Shown: positions 43,606 to 55,916, counted from the first letter of the stretch. The stretch: DNA of 64,000 nucleotides from Falsirhodobacter algicola (GCF_018279165.1 NZ_CP047289.1:2177001-2241000), one strand, 5' to 3'. Notes: generated by a model not told the origin, from the letters alone. Numbers and translations are program-made.

Positions 43606-45153
43606 GTGGCCGACATGCTTACAGATACCGTTCCCGCCCTTGTTCTGAACCCCGACGACACGGTCGCCGTGGCCCGCCGGGCGATTCCCGCAGGCACCGC
43701 CTTCACCCTGGGCGAGCGGGCGATCACCGCCGCCGCCGACATTCCGAGCGGTCACAAGATCGCGCTGACCGACACCGCCCCCGGCCAGCCGGTGGTCAAA
43801 TACGGGCAGGTGATCGGCACCGCCTCGGCGGCGATTGCGGCGGGGGATCATGTGCATCTGCACAACCTCGCCATGCAGGACAGCCATGTGGAGCATCGCT
43901 TCGCCGAAGCCGCCCGCCAGACGCCGCTGCTGCCCGAGGCGGAGCGGCGCACTTTCGACGGCTATCTGCGCGCCGATGGGCAGGTGGGCACGCGCAATTA
44001 CATCGGGATCATCACCTCGGTGAACTGTTCGGCCACGGTGGCGCGCGCGATCGCCGATCGCTTCAACCGGGGATCGGAACTCGAGGCGTTTCCCAATGTC
44101 GATGGCGTGGTCGCGCTGACCCATGGCACCGGCTGCGCGATCAGCATGAAGACGGAGGGCTATCTCTATCTGACGCGGGTGCTGGCGGGCTATGCGCGCA
44201 ATCCCAATTTCGCCGGCATCCTGATGATCGGCCTTGGCTGCGAGAGCAATCAGATCGCCTTCATCAAGGAGCGATTCGGCCTCGAGGAAGGTCCGACGCT
44301 GCGGACGATGACGATCCAGCAACTGGGCGGCACGCGCCGCACGGTGGAGGTCGCCTCGGACATCATCCGCGAGATGCTGCCCGCCGCGCAGGCGGCCACG
44401 CGCACGCCGCAGCCGCTGTCGGGGCTGAAACTTGCGCTGCAATGCGGCGGGTCGGACGGCTATTCGGGCATTTCGGCCAATCCGGCGCTGGGCCATGCGG
44501 CGGATCTGCTGGTGCGCCATGGCGGCACGGCCGTGCTGAGCGAGACACCCGAGATCTATGGCGCCGAGCATCTTCTGACCGCCCGCGCCGTCACCCCCGA
44601 CGTGGCCCGCCGCCTCGTGGACCGGATCGATTGGTGGCGCGATTACACCGAGCGGAACGGCGCGGAGCTGAACAACAACCCCTCGCACGGGAACAAGGCC
44701 GGGGGGCTGACGACGATCCTCGAAAAATCGCTCGGGGCCGTGGCCAAGGGCGGGACCATGCCGCTGGAGGCCGTCTACGAATATGCCGAACCGATCGACC
44801 GGACCGGCTTCGTGTTCATGGACACGCCCGGCTACGATCCCGTGGCGGTGACGGGGCAGTTGGCGGGCGGGTGCAACATGCTCGTCTTCACCACGGGGCG
44901 CGGATCGGTGTCGGGGTTCAAGCCTGCGCCGACGATCAAGGTCGCCACCAACACCGCCATGTACCGCCACATGGAGGAGGATATGGACATCAATTGCGGC
45001 GGCATCGTCACCGGAGAGCGCACGATCGAAGAGGCCGGGGAGGAGATCTTCGAGCGTGTCATCGCCGTCGCCTCGGGCGCACGGACGCTGAGCGAGGAGT
45101 TCGACTACGGTGACAACGAATTCGTTCCGTGGCAGATCGGGGCCGTTACCTGA
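43606..45153 (+). CDS. UxaA/GarD-family dehydratase (altronate or galactarate type)
   Basis: A 515-residue protein with the N-terminal SAF domain (about residues 10-95, DDTVAVARRAIPAGT) and the C-terminal UxaA domain. Conserved blocks are HGTGCAIS, GLGCESNQI, NNNPSHGNKAGGLTTILEKSLG and FTTGRGSVSGFKPAPTIKV. E. coli relatives dehydrate altronate or galactarate using an iron centre. Starts at GTG 43606 (AGGA close by) or ATG 43615 are possible. The amino-acid-type transporter opposite makes an ordinary uronate substrate uncertain; it may act on another hydroxy acid. Confidence 0.84.
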   Translation: MADMLTDTVPALVLNPDDTVAVARRAIPAGTAFTLGERAITAAADIPSGHKIALTDTAPGQPVVKYGQVIGTASAAIAAGDHVHLHNLAMQDSHVEHRFAEAARQTPLLPEAERRTFDGYLRADGQVGTRNYIGIITSVNCSATVARAIADRFNRGSELEAFPNVDGVVALTHGTGCAISMKTEGYLYLTRVLAGYARNPNFAGILMIGLGCESNQIAFIKERFGLEEGPTLRTMTIQQLGGTRRTVEVASDIIREMLPAAQAATRTPQPLSGLKLALQCGGSDGYSGISANPALGHAADLLVRHGGTAVLSETPEIYGAEHLLTARAVTPDVARRLVDRIDWWRDYTERNGAELNNNPSHGNKAGGLTTILEKSLGAVAKGGTMPLEAVYEYAEPIDRTGFVFMDTPGYDPVAVTGQLAGGCNMLVFTTGRGSVSGFKPAPTIKVATNTAMYRHMEEDMDINCGGIVTGERTIEEAGEEIFERVIAVASGARTLSEEFDYGDNEFVPWQIGAVT

Positions 45154-45165
45154 GAGGATCGTGTC

Positions 45166-46115
45166 ATTCCCAAGATCGATCGCACCCCCGCCTATGCGGC
45201 ACTGACGGCGCGGCTGCGCGCCAGCCTCGATGCCGGGCGGCTTGCCCCCGGCACCGTTCTGCTGGAAAGCGCGCTGGCGGGCCTTGTCGGCTCTAGCCGC
45301 GCGCCGGTGAAGCAGGCCTTGGCCGCGCTGGAGGGAGAGGGCCGCGTCACCCGTTTCGCCGGGCGCGGCCTGATGGTGCCGGGGGACGAGCCGCGCCGCA
45401 TCCCCCTGACCCCCGCCATGCTGGGCCTTGCCGAGGACGAGCCCCCGGCCAAGGCCCCGACATGGCAGCAGCTCTATTACGATGTGGAGCGGGAGATCAT
45501 CCTGCAATCGGTCATGGGCCGGTTCCGCGTGAACGAACTCGCGCTGTCGCGTCATCTCGATGTCGGGCGCACCGTGGCGCGCGATCTGCTGATACAGGCC
45601 GAGAAGCTGGGCCTCGTTCAAAAGGGGGAGCGGGCGCATTGGTGGATCGTGCCGCTGGATGCGGCGCGGTTCCAGCACCTCTATCAGTTACGGGTGCTCT
45701 TGGAACCGGCGGCGCTGCAATCGGCGATCCCGCATATCCCGCCCGAGGATCTGCGCGCCATGCAGGAGCGCCTGCATGCGGTGATCGACAGCTATCCGTC
45801 CGTGGACAGCCCGACGCTGGACCGGCTGGAGACGGATCTGCATGTCGATTGCTTGGAACATGCGAGCAATCCCGAACTGCTGGCCGCGCTGAAGCGCACG
45901 CATTGCATCCTCGTATCCGGCAAGCACATTCAGGTTGCGGCGGGGCGCGTGCCCGATGCCTTCATGGACGAACATCTGGCGGTGCTCGATGCCGTGGCAG
46001 CGGGGGATGTGCGCCGCGCCAAACGGGCGCTGGCGCAGCATCTCGCCTCTTCGGCCGGAAAGGCGACGGAGCGGCTGACGGCCTTCCGCGCCACCGCCCG
46101 CGCCGCCCCCCCGCC

Positions 46116-46128
<13 letters not shown>
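45166..46128 (+). CDS. GntR/FCD regulator with two winged helices; apparent ATT start
   Basis: About 320 residues if translation starts at ATT 45166. The frame is open only from a stop at 45151-45153. Between that stop and GTG 45307 it contains no ATG, GTG or TTG. Starting at 45307 would delete most of the first winged helix ([12 protein letters not shown] ... [20 protein letters not shown]). GAGAGGA precedes the ATT. A second winged helix follows ([12 protein letters not shown] ... [21 protein letters not shown]), then an FCD-like domain ([28 protein letters not shown]). It lies after the dehydratase gene and probably regulates it. Confidence 0.72.
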
Positions 46129-47936
<1,808 letters not shown>

Positions 47937-47938
47937 GC

Positions 47939-49717
47939 TTACCGTCCGACCGCATAGGCTTGCATCAGCCGCGGCGTGGCGGCCGCGCGCAACAGCCCGC
48001 TCGGATCGCGCCGCACCGCCGTCAGGCGCCCGATGTCCCAATCGCCCGCGACGGCCACGTCATGGCCGCGGCGGCGCAGTTCGGCGATGGTCGCCTCTCC
48101 GGCGCGGGCCTCGATCAGCATGCCGCCCGCCTTGCGCGTGCGCGGATAGAAGCTGGCGGGGAAATGGGTAGAGTGGAACAGCGGCAGGTCGATCGCGGCC
48201 TGCAGGTTCGGTTCGTGATGCACATAGCGCAGGAAGAAGGCGAGTTGCCATTGGTCCTGCTGATCGCCGCCCGGTGTGCCGAAGGCCAAGGTCGGTCGGC
48301 CATCCTTGAGCGCCAGCGAGGGGGTCAGCGTGGTGCGCGGCCGCCGGCCGGGGGCGAGCGACGTCGGCAGGCCCGACTGCATCCAGAACATCTGCGCCCG
48401 GCTGTTCAGGCAGAAACCGAGTTCGGGGATGATGGGCGAGGATTGCAGCCATCCGCCAGACGGCGTGACCGAGACCATGTTTCCCCAGCGATCCACCACA
48501 TCCACATGGACCGTATCGCCGCGCTTTTCCGACAGATGCGCCATGGTCGGTTCATAGACTGCGCCTTGACCCAACCCGTCGATGACGCGCAGCGTCAGAT
48601 CGCGCTGCGCCTCGAAGCCCGGAACGGTGCCCGGCAGCAGATCGCGCGAGGCGGCGGGGCCGATCAAAGCCCGCCGCTCTGCGTTGTAGGCATCCGACAG
48701 CAGTATATCCATCGGCACTGCGGCGTGGTCGGGATCGCCGTAATAGACCTCGCGGTCGGCATAGGCGAGTTTCATCGCCTCGATCACCGTATGCACGAAA
48801 TCGGGGCCGGATGGGTCCATCGCCGCGATGTCGAACCCTTCGAGCAGTTTCAGCGACTGCAGCAGCACCGGCCCCTGACCCCATGCCTGCGTCTTGGCCA
48901 CGGTCCAGTCGTGATAGGTGCCGAGTTGCGGCTCCTCCACCGTGGCGCGGTAACCCGCCATGTCATCGGCCGTCAGCACCCCCCGATGGCGCTGGCCCGA
49001 AGCGTCCATTGCCTCCGTCTCTGCGCAGAAGCGGTGGATCGCGTCGGCCACGAACCCGCGATAGAAGGCGTCACGAGCGGCATCTATCGCCGCTTCGCGC
49101 GTCGGGCCTTGCGCCGCCTCCACCAGGCGGGACCATGTGCGCGCCAGAGCCGGATTGCGGAACAGCGCCCCTGCGACCGGCACCTGCCCCTGCGGCAGCC
49201 ATGTGGCATGCGATGTCTGCCAATGTTCGGCAAAGAAATCCTGCAACCCCGAAATGGTATCCGCGACGCGGGGCAGCAGGGGGTGGCCATGCTCGGCATA
49301 ATGAATTGCGGGGGCCAGAACCTCGGCCACGCTCATGGTGCCGTAATCGCGCAGCATCAGCATCCAGCCGTCGAAGGCGCCGGGGATCACCGTAGCCAAA
49401 AGCCCGTTTCCCGGAATGACCTTGATCCCCTCGGCCGCGTAATGTTCGATCGTGGCTGCAGCCGGGGTCGGTCCTTGGGCGCAGATCACCTGCACCTTGT
49501 CCGATTTCGCATCATAGAGAATGGCGGGCATATCGCCAGCGGGGCCGTTCAGATGCGGCTCCAGCACATTCAGTACGAAGCCGGTGGCCACGGCGGCGTC
49601 GAAGGCATTGCCGCCCTTCTCTAGAATGCTCATCCCCACGGAGGACGCGATCCAATGCGTCGAGGCGACCATTCCGAAAGTGCCGGTCAGTTCGGGGCGG
49701 GTGGTGAAGGCTGTCAT
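47939..49717 (-). CDS. Gamma-glutamyltransferase-family protein, no signal peptide
   Basis: A 592-residue Ntn-hydrolase precursor. The autoprocessing/catalytic threonine is Thr402 in [18 protein letters not shown]. Also visible are [13 protein letters not shown] near the start and [18 protein letters not shown] with [23 protein letters not shown] in the small subunit. The N-terminus lacks a signal peptide, so it should be cytoplasmic, unlike the periplasmic glutathione enzyme. Embedded within a peptide ABC operon, it likely removes or transfers the gamma-glutamyl (or related acyl) group of imported compounds. Confidence 0.9.
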   Translation of the reverse strand: MTAFTTRPELTGTFGMVASTHWIASSVGMSILEKGGNAFDAAVATGFVLNVLEPHLNGPAGDMPAILYDAKSDKVQVICAQGPTPAAATIEHYAAEGIKVIPGNGLLATVIPGAFDGWMLMLRDYGTMSVAEVLAPAIHYAEHGHPLLPRVADTISGLQDFFAEHWQTSHATWLPQGQVPVAGALFRNPALARTWSRLVEAAQGPTREAAIDAARDAFYRGFVADAIHRFCAETEAMDASGQRHRGVLTADDMAGYRATVEEPQLGTYHDWTVAKTQAWGQGPVLLQSLKLLEGFDIAAMDPSGPDFVHTVIEAMKLAYADREVYYGDPDHAAVPMDILLSDAYNAERRALIGPAASRDLLPGTVPGFEAQRDLTLRVIDGLGQGAVYEPTMAHLSEKRGDTVHVDVVDRWGNMVSVTPSGGWLQSSPIIPELGFCLNSRAQMFWMQSGLPTSLAPGRRPRTTLTPSLALKDGRPTLAFGTPGGDQQDQWQLAFFLRYVHHEPNLQAAIDLPLFHSTHFPASFYPRTRKAGGMLIEARAGEATIAELRRRGHDVAVAGDWDIGRLTAVRRDPSGLLRAAATPRLMQAYAVGR

Positions 49718-49718
49718 G

Positions 49719-50579
49719 TCAATTCTCGCGGGGGTCGAGGGCGTCGCGCAGACCGTCGCCCAGAAGGTTGAAGCCGATGACGACGAGGAAGATCGCCGTG
49801 CCCGGCCAGATCGCCATCCACGGCGCCTGCGTCAGGAAGTTCTTGGCCACGTTCAGCATGGATCCCCAGCTGGGGGCGGGGGCCTGCTGACCCAGCCCGA
49901 GGAAGGAGAGCGAGGCTTCGGCGATGATGGCCGTGGCGACGGTCAAGGTGGATTGCACGATGATCGGCGGGACGATGTTGGGCAGGATGTAACGGCGCAT
50001 GATGTCCACATGGCCGAGGCCGATGGAGCGCGCGCCCTCGACATAATCCTCGGTCTTGACGGCCAGCACCTGACCGCGCGTCAGCCGGATGAAGACCGGT
50101 GTCGCCGAGAGGCCGATGGCGATCATCGCATTCGTAAGGCTCGGCCCGAGAAAGGCCGCAAGGGCGATGGCCATGATGAGAAACGGCATCGCCAGCAGCG
50201 CATCGGTGAAGCGCGAGATGACGGTATCGGTCCAGCCGCCGAAATAGCCCGCGATAAGGCCGATCGGCACACCCACCGTCACCGCGATGGCCACCGAGAC
50301 GACCCCGGCCATCAGTGAGGCCCGCGCTCCCCAGATCATGCGCGACAGCACATCGCGCCCAATCTCGTCCGAACCCATCCAATAGAGTGCCGAGGGGGCC
50401 TTACGGATCGCCGTCCAGCTCGTCGCCAGCGGGTCCTGTATTGGCAGAAGCGGGGCGAGTGCGGCCAAGGCTACGAAGAAGGCGACGATGGCGAAGCCGA
50501 CGATCGCCGAGGGACTGCGGCGGAATTTCCGCCATGCCTGGTTCTGTGCTTTCGGCAGGGGGGCGAGGATGGCGGTCAT
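49719..50579 (-). CDS. dppC: Peptide ABC transporter permease DppC
   Basis: A 286-residue permease. It has a cytoplasmic N-terminal region (AWRKFRRSPSAIVGFAIVAF), periplasmic HWMGSDEIGRDVLSRMIWGAR-like stretch (LGSDEIGRDVLSR in this gene as MGSDEIGRDVLSRM) and the EAA-type loop YVEGARSIGLGHVDIMRRYILPN. ATG 50579 overlaps the dppB stop (ATGA). One base from the gamma-glutamyltransferase gene. Confidence 0.92.
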   Translation of the reverse strand: MTAILAPLPKAQNQAWRKFRRSPSAIVGFAIVAFFVALAALAPLLPIQDPLATSWTAIRKAPSALYWMGSDEIGRDVLSRMIWGARASLMAGVVSVAIAVTVGVPIGLIAGYFGGWTDTVISRFTDALLAMPFLIMAIALAAFLGPSLTNAMIAIGLSATPVFIRLTRGQVLAVKTEDYVEGARSIGLGHVDIMRRYILPNIVPPIIVQSTLTVATAIIAEASLSFLGLGQQAPAPSWGSMLNVAKNFLTQAPWMAIWPGTAIFLVVIGFNLLGDGLRDALDPREN

Positions 50580-51523
50580 AGTGCGGACCTCATGCGCGGG
50601 TTCAGAAGAACATAGAGGATGTCGGCCACAAGGTTCATCGCGAGGAAACCGACGGCGGTGCACAGCACCACGCCCTGCACCACGGCGTAATCGCGGTTGA
50701 AGACGGCATCCACGATCAGTTTGCCGAAACCGGGGATCGTGAAGATCTGTTCGGTCAGCACGGCGCCCGCCAGCAATTCGCCGAAGAGCAGCGCCGTGAG
50801 GGTGATCACCGGCAGCAACGCGTTGCGGAAGGAATGCACCATCACGATTTCGCGCCCGCTCAAGCCCTTGGCGCGGGCGGTGCGGATGTAATCGGCCCGC
50901 ATCACCCCCAGCATGGACGAGCGAGTGTGCCGCATCAGCGTCGCGGCAAGGCCCGTGCCCAGCACGAAGGACGGCATCAGCATAGTCTGTATGGAGCGGA
51001 GCGGATCGACGAAGAAGGATTCATACCCCGAAGCGGGAAGCCAGCCTAGATTGACCGATACCGTGAGGATCAGCATGATCCCGAGCCAGAAATTCGGGAT
51101 CGACAGGCCCGACAACGCCACAAGATTGGCCAGCCAGTCGATCCATGTCCCTTTCTTCACCGCTGCAAGGATACCGGCGGGAATCCCGATCACCAAAGCG
51201 AAGATCATCGACATGACCGCCAGTTGCAGCGTGACGGGCAGCTTCTGCCCGATCAGCTCCAGCACCGGCTGATTGGTGCGCAGGGACATGCCGAAATCGC
51301 CCTGCAGCACGCCGCCGATCCAGCGGCCATATTGCACGATCAGCGGATCGTTCAGGTGATACTGCGCGCGCAGCGCCTCCAGCACGGCGGGATCGCGCTC
51401 TTCGCCCGCCAGCGCCAGCACCGGATCGCCTGGCAGAAGTTTCTGCAGCAAGAACACAAGGATGGAAACGATCACCAGCGTCGGAAGCGCAACGAGGATG
51501 CGCCTGAGGATGTAGATCAGCAT
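50576..51523 (-). CDS. dppB: Peptide ABC transporter permease DppB
   Basis: A 315-residue permease. The opening LIYILRRILVALPTLVIVSILVFLL is the characteristic first helix. The loop DYIRTARAKGLSGREIVMVHSFRNALLPV contacts the ATPase. Conserved length and topology (six helices). It is translationally coupled to dppC. Confidence 0.93.
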   Translation of the reverse strand: MLIYILRRILVALPTLVIVSILVFLLQKLLPGDPVLALAGEERDPAVLEALRAQYHLNDPLIVQYGRWIGGVLQGDFGMSLRTNQPVLELIGQKLPVTLQLAVMSMIFALVIGIPAGILAAVKKGTWIDWLANLVALSGLSIPNFWLGIMLILTVSVNLGWLPASGYESFFVDPLRSIQTMLMPSFVLGTGLAATLMRHTRSSMLGVMRADYIRTARAKGLSGREIVMVHSFRNALLPVITLTALLFGELLAGAVLTEQIFTIPGFGKLIVDAVFNRDYAVVQGVVLCTAVGFLAMNLVADILYVLLNPRMRSAL

Positions 51524-51544
51524 GGTCGTGGCCTTTCAGGGGAT

Positions 51545-51565
51545 GGCGGGGGTGCTCCCCCCGCC
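51545..51565 (-). other. Hairpin after dppA
   Basis: GGCGGGGG-TGCT-CCCCC(C)GCC forms an 8-bp stem in the 48-base gap between the dppA stop and the dppB start. Third example in the window of a hairpin after a binding-protein gene. Confidence 0.5.
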
Positions 51566-51571
51566 CGCCGG

Positions 51572-53080
51572 TCAATCTTCGTCGGTCACACCCTCGAGGC
51601 GGATCATTCCGTCGGGATAGGCCTTGAAGCCCTGCACTCCGGTATCTTCGGCGAAGATGTAGGTCTGGTGGCCGAGATAGATGATCGGCAGATCCATCGC
51701 GAGGATCTTGCCTGCGGCATCGTAATCGGCTTTGCGCGTGGCGATATCCGATTGGGTGCGGGCGTCGTTCAGCAGGCGGTCCACCTCTGCGTTGCTGTAA
51801 CCGGCATCGTTCAGGCCGCCGCCGGTGGTCACGAATTGATGGATGTTGCCGTCCGGGTCCGCCCGGCCCGACCAGTCGGAGCGGGACATTTGGAAATTGC
51901 CCGCGGTCTGTTCGGCCAGAAGGGTCGCGAACTCGGTCGCCTGAAGCTGAACATCGAAGCCCGCCTCGGCCACCATTGCTTGAATCACCTGCATCATCTG
52001 CGTGGTGACGGGGTTGTTGGCGTGCTGAAGCGTGATCTGAACGCGGTCATGGCCCGCCTCCTTCATCAGCGCCTTCGCGCCTTCGAGGTCGCGCGCGGGA
52101 ACGGGATTGTCCTTGTCGAACCACCGGCTCGAAGGCGGGAAGGGCTGGTTTCCGGGCGTTGCCTGACCTTCGAACACGACCTGCATCAACGCCTCACGGT
52201 CGATCGCCTTGGAGAAGGCCTGCCGCAGACGCGCATCCTCGCCCAATGGGTTCTCCGCATTCGGCCCGTTTCCGACATTGCTGTAGAGCGCCATGTAACC
52301 AAGGCCCGTCACCGATTGCATCTGCAGTTTGGGATCGGCCTCGACCGCCGCCGCATCGGTGGCGGCCACGCGTTCCACCATGTCCAACTCGCCCGAGCGG
52401 AGGTTGGCAAGACGTACGGTCGTGTCTGGGATCGGGAGATAGGTGACGCGGTCGATATGGATCTGATCGGCGTTCCAATAGGCGGGGAACTTGTCCAGAA
52501 CGATGCGATCCTGCTGAACCCGCTCTACGAACTCGAACGGGCCGGAGCAGACGGGATTTGCGCCGAAATCGGCCCCCGCCGCTTCGGCCGCCTTGGGCGA
52601 GACCATCATCCCCGCACGGTCCGACAACTGCGCCAGAAGCGAGCTGTCCGGGGCCTTCAGATGGAACGTCACCTGAAGGGGACCGGTGGCTTCGATGCTG
52701 TCGATGGACGCAAGCTCCGATTTGCGGCGGCTCTCGGGCATCGTCATGTAGCGGTTGATGTTATAGACCACCGCCTCGGCGTCGAAAGGCGTCTCGTCGT
52801 GGAAGACGACGCTGTCCCGGAGGTTCATCACCAGATCGAGGCCATCATTCTCATAGCTCCAATCGGTGGCGAGCTGCGGAACGATGTCCACATCCTCGGA
52901 CAGGTCCACCAGTTTGTCGCACAGCGCCGTATAGACGATGCGGCCGACGAAGGTGCGCGATTGCGCCGGATCGAGAACGTCCGGATCGTCCTGCAGGCCG
53001 ATACGCAGTTCGTTCGCGGCCGCGGGCATCGCCGCCAGCAGCGCGATCAGGGCCGAGGCGGTCAGGGTGTTGAGCATCAT
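51572..53080 (-). CDS. dppA: Peptide ABC transporter substrate-binding protein
   Basis: A 502-residue family-5 binding protein with a signal peptide (TLTASALIALLAAMPAAANE). After it come ELRIGLQDDPDVLDPAQSR and the signature region LRDSVVFHDETPFDAEAVVYNINRY. The ATGATG at 53080/53077 overlaps the stop of the GntR gene (ATGA). AAGGAAAC upstream serves as ribosome site. The gamma-glutamyltransferase in the operon suggests gamma-glutamyl peptides, glutathione or related conjugates as cargo. Confidence 0.9.
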   Translation of the reverse strand: MMLNTLTASALIALLAAMPAAANELRIGLQDDPDVLDPAQSRTFVGRIVYTALCDKLVDLSEDVDIVPQLATDWSYENDGLDLVMNLRDSVVFHDETPFDAEAVVYNINRYMTMPESRRKSELASIDSIEATGPLQVTFHLKAPDSSLLAQLSDRAGMMVSPKAAEAAGADFGANPVCSGPFEFVERVQQDRIVLDKFPAYWNADQIHIDRVTYLPIPDTTVRLANLRSGELDMVERVAATDAAAVEADPKLQMQSVTGLGYMALYSNVGNGPNAENPLGEDARLRQAFSKAIDREALMQVVFEGQATPGNQPFPPSSRWFDKDNPVPARDLEGAKALMKEAGHDRVQITLQHANNPVTTQMMQVIQAMVAEAGFDVQLQATEFATLLAEQTAGNFQMSRSDWSGRADPDGNIHQFVTTGGGLNDAGYSNAEVDRLLNDARTQSDIATRKADYDAAGKILAMDLPIIYLGHQTYIFAEDTGVQGFKAYPDGMIRLEGVTDED

Positions 53081-53832
53081 GTCAGGTTTCCTTGCTGGAT
53101 GGGGGGTGGCGCCGGTACGTCCGGGCTCTGGTCTGGGTAATGGCTCGTCTGCCGGTTCAGCGTGTCCTGAAGCAGCAAAAGATGTTCGTGCATGGCGCGC
53201 CCCGCGGAGGCGGGGTCGCGCGCGCCGATCGCATCGACGATGGCGGTGTGCTGCATGATCGTGATGGCGCGCGATCCCGCGCTGATGCGGGCCTGTTCGC
53301 GGATGGCGCACCACGCCGCATCCTGACGGATCCGGTTCACGATGTCGAACAGCCCAAGGAACAGAGTGTTGCGCGCAGCCTGCGCAATGAGGCGGTGCAG
53401 CATGCCGTCCCACAATTCGCGCGCATCGGCATCTTCCGAGGCGCTGATGCGTTCGGCAAGGTCGCGCATCCGTTCCACCTCATCCGGGCGGGCACGCAGG
53501 GCCGCCATCTGCGCCAGAGCCGGTTCGATCCGCAAACGGACTTCCATGATCTCCGCGAAATCGGTGGTGGCGATCAGGGCCGAGGGGCTGAGCGACGCGA
53601 CATCGCGCTCGCCGAGGAAGGTTCCGGCCCCCTGGCGCCGCCAGAGCAGGCCCTCAGCCTCCAGCGCATCGAGGGCGCGGCGTAGGGCCCGGCGCCCGAC
53701 GCCGAAGGTCTCGGCTAATTGCCGCTCGGTCGGCAGGCGGCTGCCGCTTGCAAGATCGGCCTCGGTTAGAAAGGTGCGCAACCGTTCGAGGGCATAGGCG
53801 GAGTTAACTTCCTGTGGAGATTCGGACGGCAT
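53077..53832 (-). CDS. GntR-family (FCD) regulator of the peptide operon
   Basis: A 251-residue regulator with winged helix (LASGSRLPTERQLAETFGVGRRALRRALDALEAEGLLW) and a C-terminal FCD domain (LWDGMLHRLIAQAARN, IMQHTAIVDAIGARD, MHEHLLLLQ). It is the first gene of the minus operon and overlaps dppA by four bases. It is therefore made in fixed ratio with the transporter and probably represses its own operon. The upstream region holds an ATGTA-N7-TACAT repeat. Confidence 0.87.
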   Translation of the reverse strand: MPSESPQEVNSAYALERLRTFLTEADLASGSRLPTERQLAETFGVGRRALRRALDALEAEGLLWRRQGAGTFLGERDVASLSPSALIATTDFAEIMEVRLRIEPALAQMAALRARPDEVERMRDLAERISASEDADARELWDGMLHRLIAQAARNTLFLGLFDIVNRIRQDAAWCAIREQARISAGSRAITIMQHTAIVDAIGARDPASAGRAMHEHLLLLQDTLNRQTSHYPDQSPDVPAPPPIQQGNLT

Positions 53833-53906
53833 CTCGTGATCCTTTGTTCCTGGACCACTGAGCCTATTCCTAATTGGTTACGCAAAAGGTTCAGCCAATT
53901 CGGCGG

Positions 53907-53923
53907 ATGTATCTCGCGTACAT
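53907..53923. promoter_or_regulatory. Candidate operator of the peptide/GGT operon
   Basis: ATGTA-TCTCGCG-TACAT lies about 75 bases before the GntR start in the otherwise gene-free gap to malQ. The arms are short, so this is tentative. Confidence 0.4.
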
Positions 53924-53990
53924 GCCTAATGTTTGGGCTATATGTGTGCGGCGTAGGCGTTTTGAGGTCAGCTTGACGTGAACCAATGCC

Positions 53991-55781
53991 CTACTTGTTC
54001 CGGGGACGTTCGGCGGCGATGGCCTGCGTCAGCGCGCCGAAGCGGTCCGAGCGGACGATCTCCCGCCAGTCGCGGCGCAGCTTTGGGCGCCAGTTGGGGT
54101 GATCGTCATCCGTGGTGCTGGGCAGGTTCACGGGGCGCAGCTCTCCGGCCAGATCCTCCAGCCGTACGGCCATCAGGCGGGACGGAGCGCGGGCGAGGAA
54201 GCGGTGGACGGCGGTGACGATCGCCTCGGGGGCGGGGCCTTCGGCGGGGGGCGTGGTGCCGGGCGCGATCAGCCCTTCGGCGGCGAGGGCGTTCAGCAGA
54301 TCGCGGCGCTCCCCCTTGCGGGCGGCGGTCTGTTCCTCGGCGGTGGCGGCGCGGACAAGGCCGAAGCGGCGGCGCAGGCGGATGTCATCGCCCTGCCACC
54401 AGCCCTGAAACGTCGGCAGATCATGCGTCGATAGGCACACCATCGCATTCACTGGATAGTCGGCGGGCGGGATGTAGCCGGCCTCGCCCCGTTCGAACAA
54501 AAGGATGCGGTAGGAAAGGATGCCCACCTCGTCCATCACCGCGCGAAAACCGTCCGGCACATTGCCCAGATCCTCGCCGATGATCATCGCCCCCCGCGCG
54601 TGCGAGGCATCGGCCAGCGCCGTCAGCATATCGCCCACCGGATAGCGGGCATAGGTGCCTGCCGACGGGTCCGTCCCGTCGGGGATCAGGAAAAGCTGCC
54701 ACAGCCCCATGGCGTGATCGATGCGCAGCGCGCCCGCATGGGTCATCGCGCGGCGCATCAGGGCGGCAAAGGGCGCCGCGCGCCCTTCGGTCATCGCCAC
54801 GGGCGATAGGGCCATCAATCCCCAGTCCTGACCGCTTTCGTTGAAGTAATCGGGCGGGGCGCCGATGCGCACGCCGTTCAGAACATCGGTGCGGCCCCAG
54901 CTTCCGGCGCCGCCGCGCGCCTCGCCGACCGCGAAATCGAGATAGAGGCCGATGCGCATCCCGGCCTTAAGGCAGGCGCGGTGGGCGGCGGCAAGCTGGC
55001 GGTCGGTTTCCTGCTGAAGCCAGCGGTGAAAGGCGAGTTCGGCGGCGTGATCCGCAGCGAAGGTTCGGATGGCGGGGCCGTCCGCCTCCTGCCAATCCGC
55101 AGGCCACTCCGTCCATGCGGCCCCATGCCCCTGCGCCGCCATATGGGCCGATACGGCCTCGAACAGGGCGTGGCGGTCCAGATCGTCCCGGTCTTCGGCG
55201 CAAAAGGCCGGGTCCGCATCCGGCGATCCGGCGGCCATCCAGATCGCCCGCAGCGCCCGCAGCTTCAGCGCCGCCACCGCCGGGTAATCGACGAGGTCCG
55301 TCCCCCGCACAGCCCGCAGCGCGGCGGGATCGGCCATGGTGGGTACGAACCCCTTCATCCGGTCCACGGCCAGATAGAGCGGGTTCAGGAACCGCCGGTC
55401 GGACGGGGAAAAGGGGCTGCACGCCGCCGGATCGGCCAGAAACAGGGAATGCACCGGGTTCAGCCCGACAAAATCGGCCCCCGCCGCCGCCAGATGCGGG
55501 GCAAGGGCCAACAGATCCGCAAAATCCCCGATGCCCCAGTTCCGGTCCGAGCGGAGTTGATAAAGCTGCACCGCCACGCCCCAACCGCGCAGCCCGTCCG
55601 GCAGGTGGCACCGCACGCCGCCGGGCGCGCGCAGCGTCGCATCGGCCGGTCCCGCCCCATCCCCGAAGGCCGCCGTCAGGGCCGCCAGCGTGGCGTCCGG
55701 GGCGCGGTGATGCTGCCCGCCGGTCCCCTCATACTCGACCGCGATGCCGAGGGCCTTCGCCCGTTCCTCCAGCCCCGCCAT
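53991..55781 (-). CDS. malQ: 4-alpha-glucanotransferase (amylomaltase)
   Basis: A 596-residue GH77 enzyme that transfers maltodextrin segments in the cytoplasm. The catalytic nucleophile region is LRIDHAMGLWQLFLIP, the acid/base IIGEDLGNVPDGFRAVM, and the third carboxylate STHDLPTFQGWW. The substrate entrance block YQLRSDRNWGIGDFADL and NPVHSLFLADP also match. ATG 55781 follows GAAGGAG. It is about 100 residues shorter than the E. coli enzyme. It stands alone, without glycogen genes in the window. Confidence 0.93.
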   Translation of the reverse strand: MAGLEERAKALGIAVEYEGTGGQHHRAPDATLAALTAAFGDGAGPADATLRAPGGVRCHLPDGLRGWGVAVQLYQLRSDRNWGIGDFADLLALAPHLAAAGADFVGLNPVHSLFLADPAACSPFSPSDRRFLNPLYLAVDRMKGFVPTMADPAALRAVRGTDLVDYPAVAALKLRALRAIWMAAGSPDADPAFCAEDRDDLDRHALFEAVSAHMAAQGHGAAWTEWPADWQEADGPAIRTFAADHAAELAFHRWLQQETDRQLAAAHRACLKAGMRIGLYLDFAVGEARGGAGSWGRTDVLNGVRIGAPPDYFNESGQDWGLMALSPVAMTEGRAAPFAALMRRAMTHAGALRIDHAMGLWQLFLIPDGTDPSAGTYARYPVGDMLTALADASHARGAMIIGEDLGNVPDGFRAVMDEVGILSYRILLFERGEAGYIPPADYPVNAMVCLSTHDLPTFQGWWQGDDIRLRRRFGLVRAATAEEQTAARKGERRDLLNALAAEGLIAPGTTPPAEGPAPEAIVTAVHRFLARAPSRLMAVRLEDLAGELRPVNLPSTTDDDHPNWRPKLRRDWREIVRSDRFGALTQAIAAERPRNK

Positions 55782-55805
55782 GATCACTCCTTCTGGCATC
55801 CGTGC

Positions 55806-55830
55806 GGAACGGCTGCGCCGGGGAATGGTT
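55806..55830 (+). promoter_or_regulatory. EcfG-like promoter before the YciF/manganese catalase genes
   Basis: GGAAC at 55806-55810 and GGTT at 55827-55830, spaced by 16 bases, are one base from the GGAAC-N16-CGTT consensus seen at ecfG. It lies about 85 bases before the yciF-like start and fits the stress role of the two genes. Confidence 0.5.
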
Positions 55831-55916
55831 CCCGCAGGATTCCCCCTGCGACATTCTGGAACAGAACGCGCCGCTTGGGATTTCAATCGGACAGGACGAC
55901 ACATGAGGAGGATGTC

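Noticed and set aside
54981-55916. Upstream extension of the yciF-like frame
   Set aside because: It runs antisense through malQ; ATG 55917 has GAGGAGG and fits the family length.
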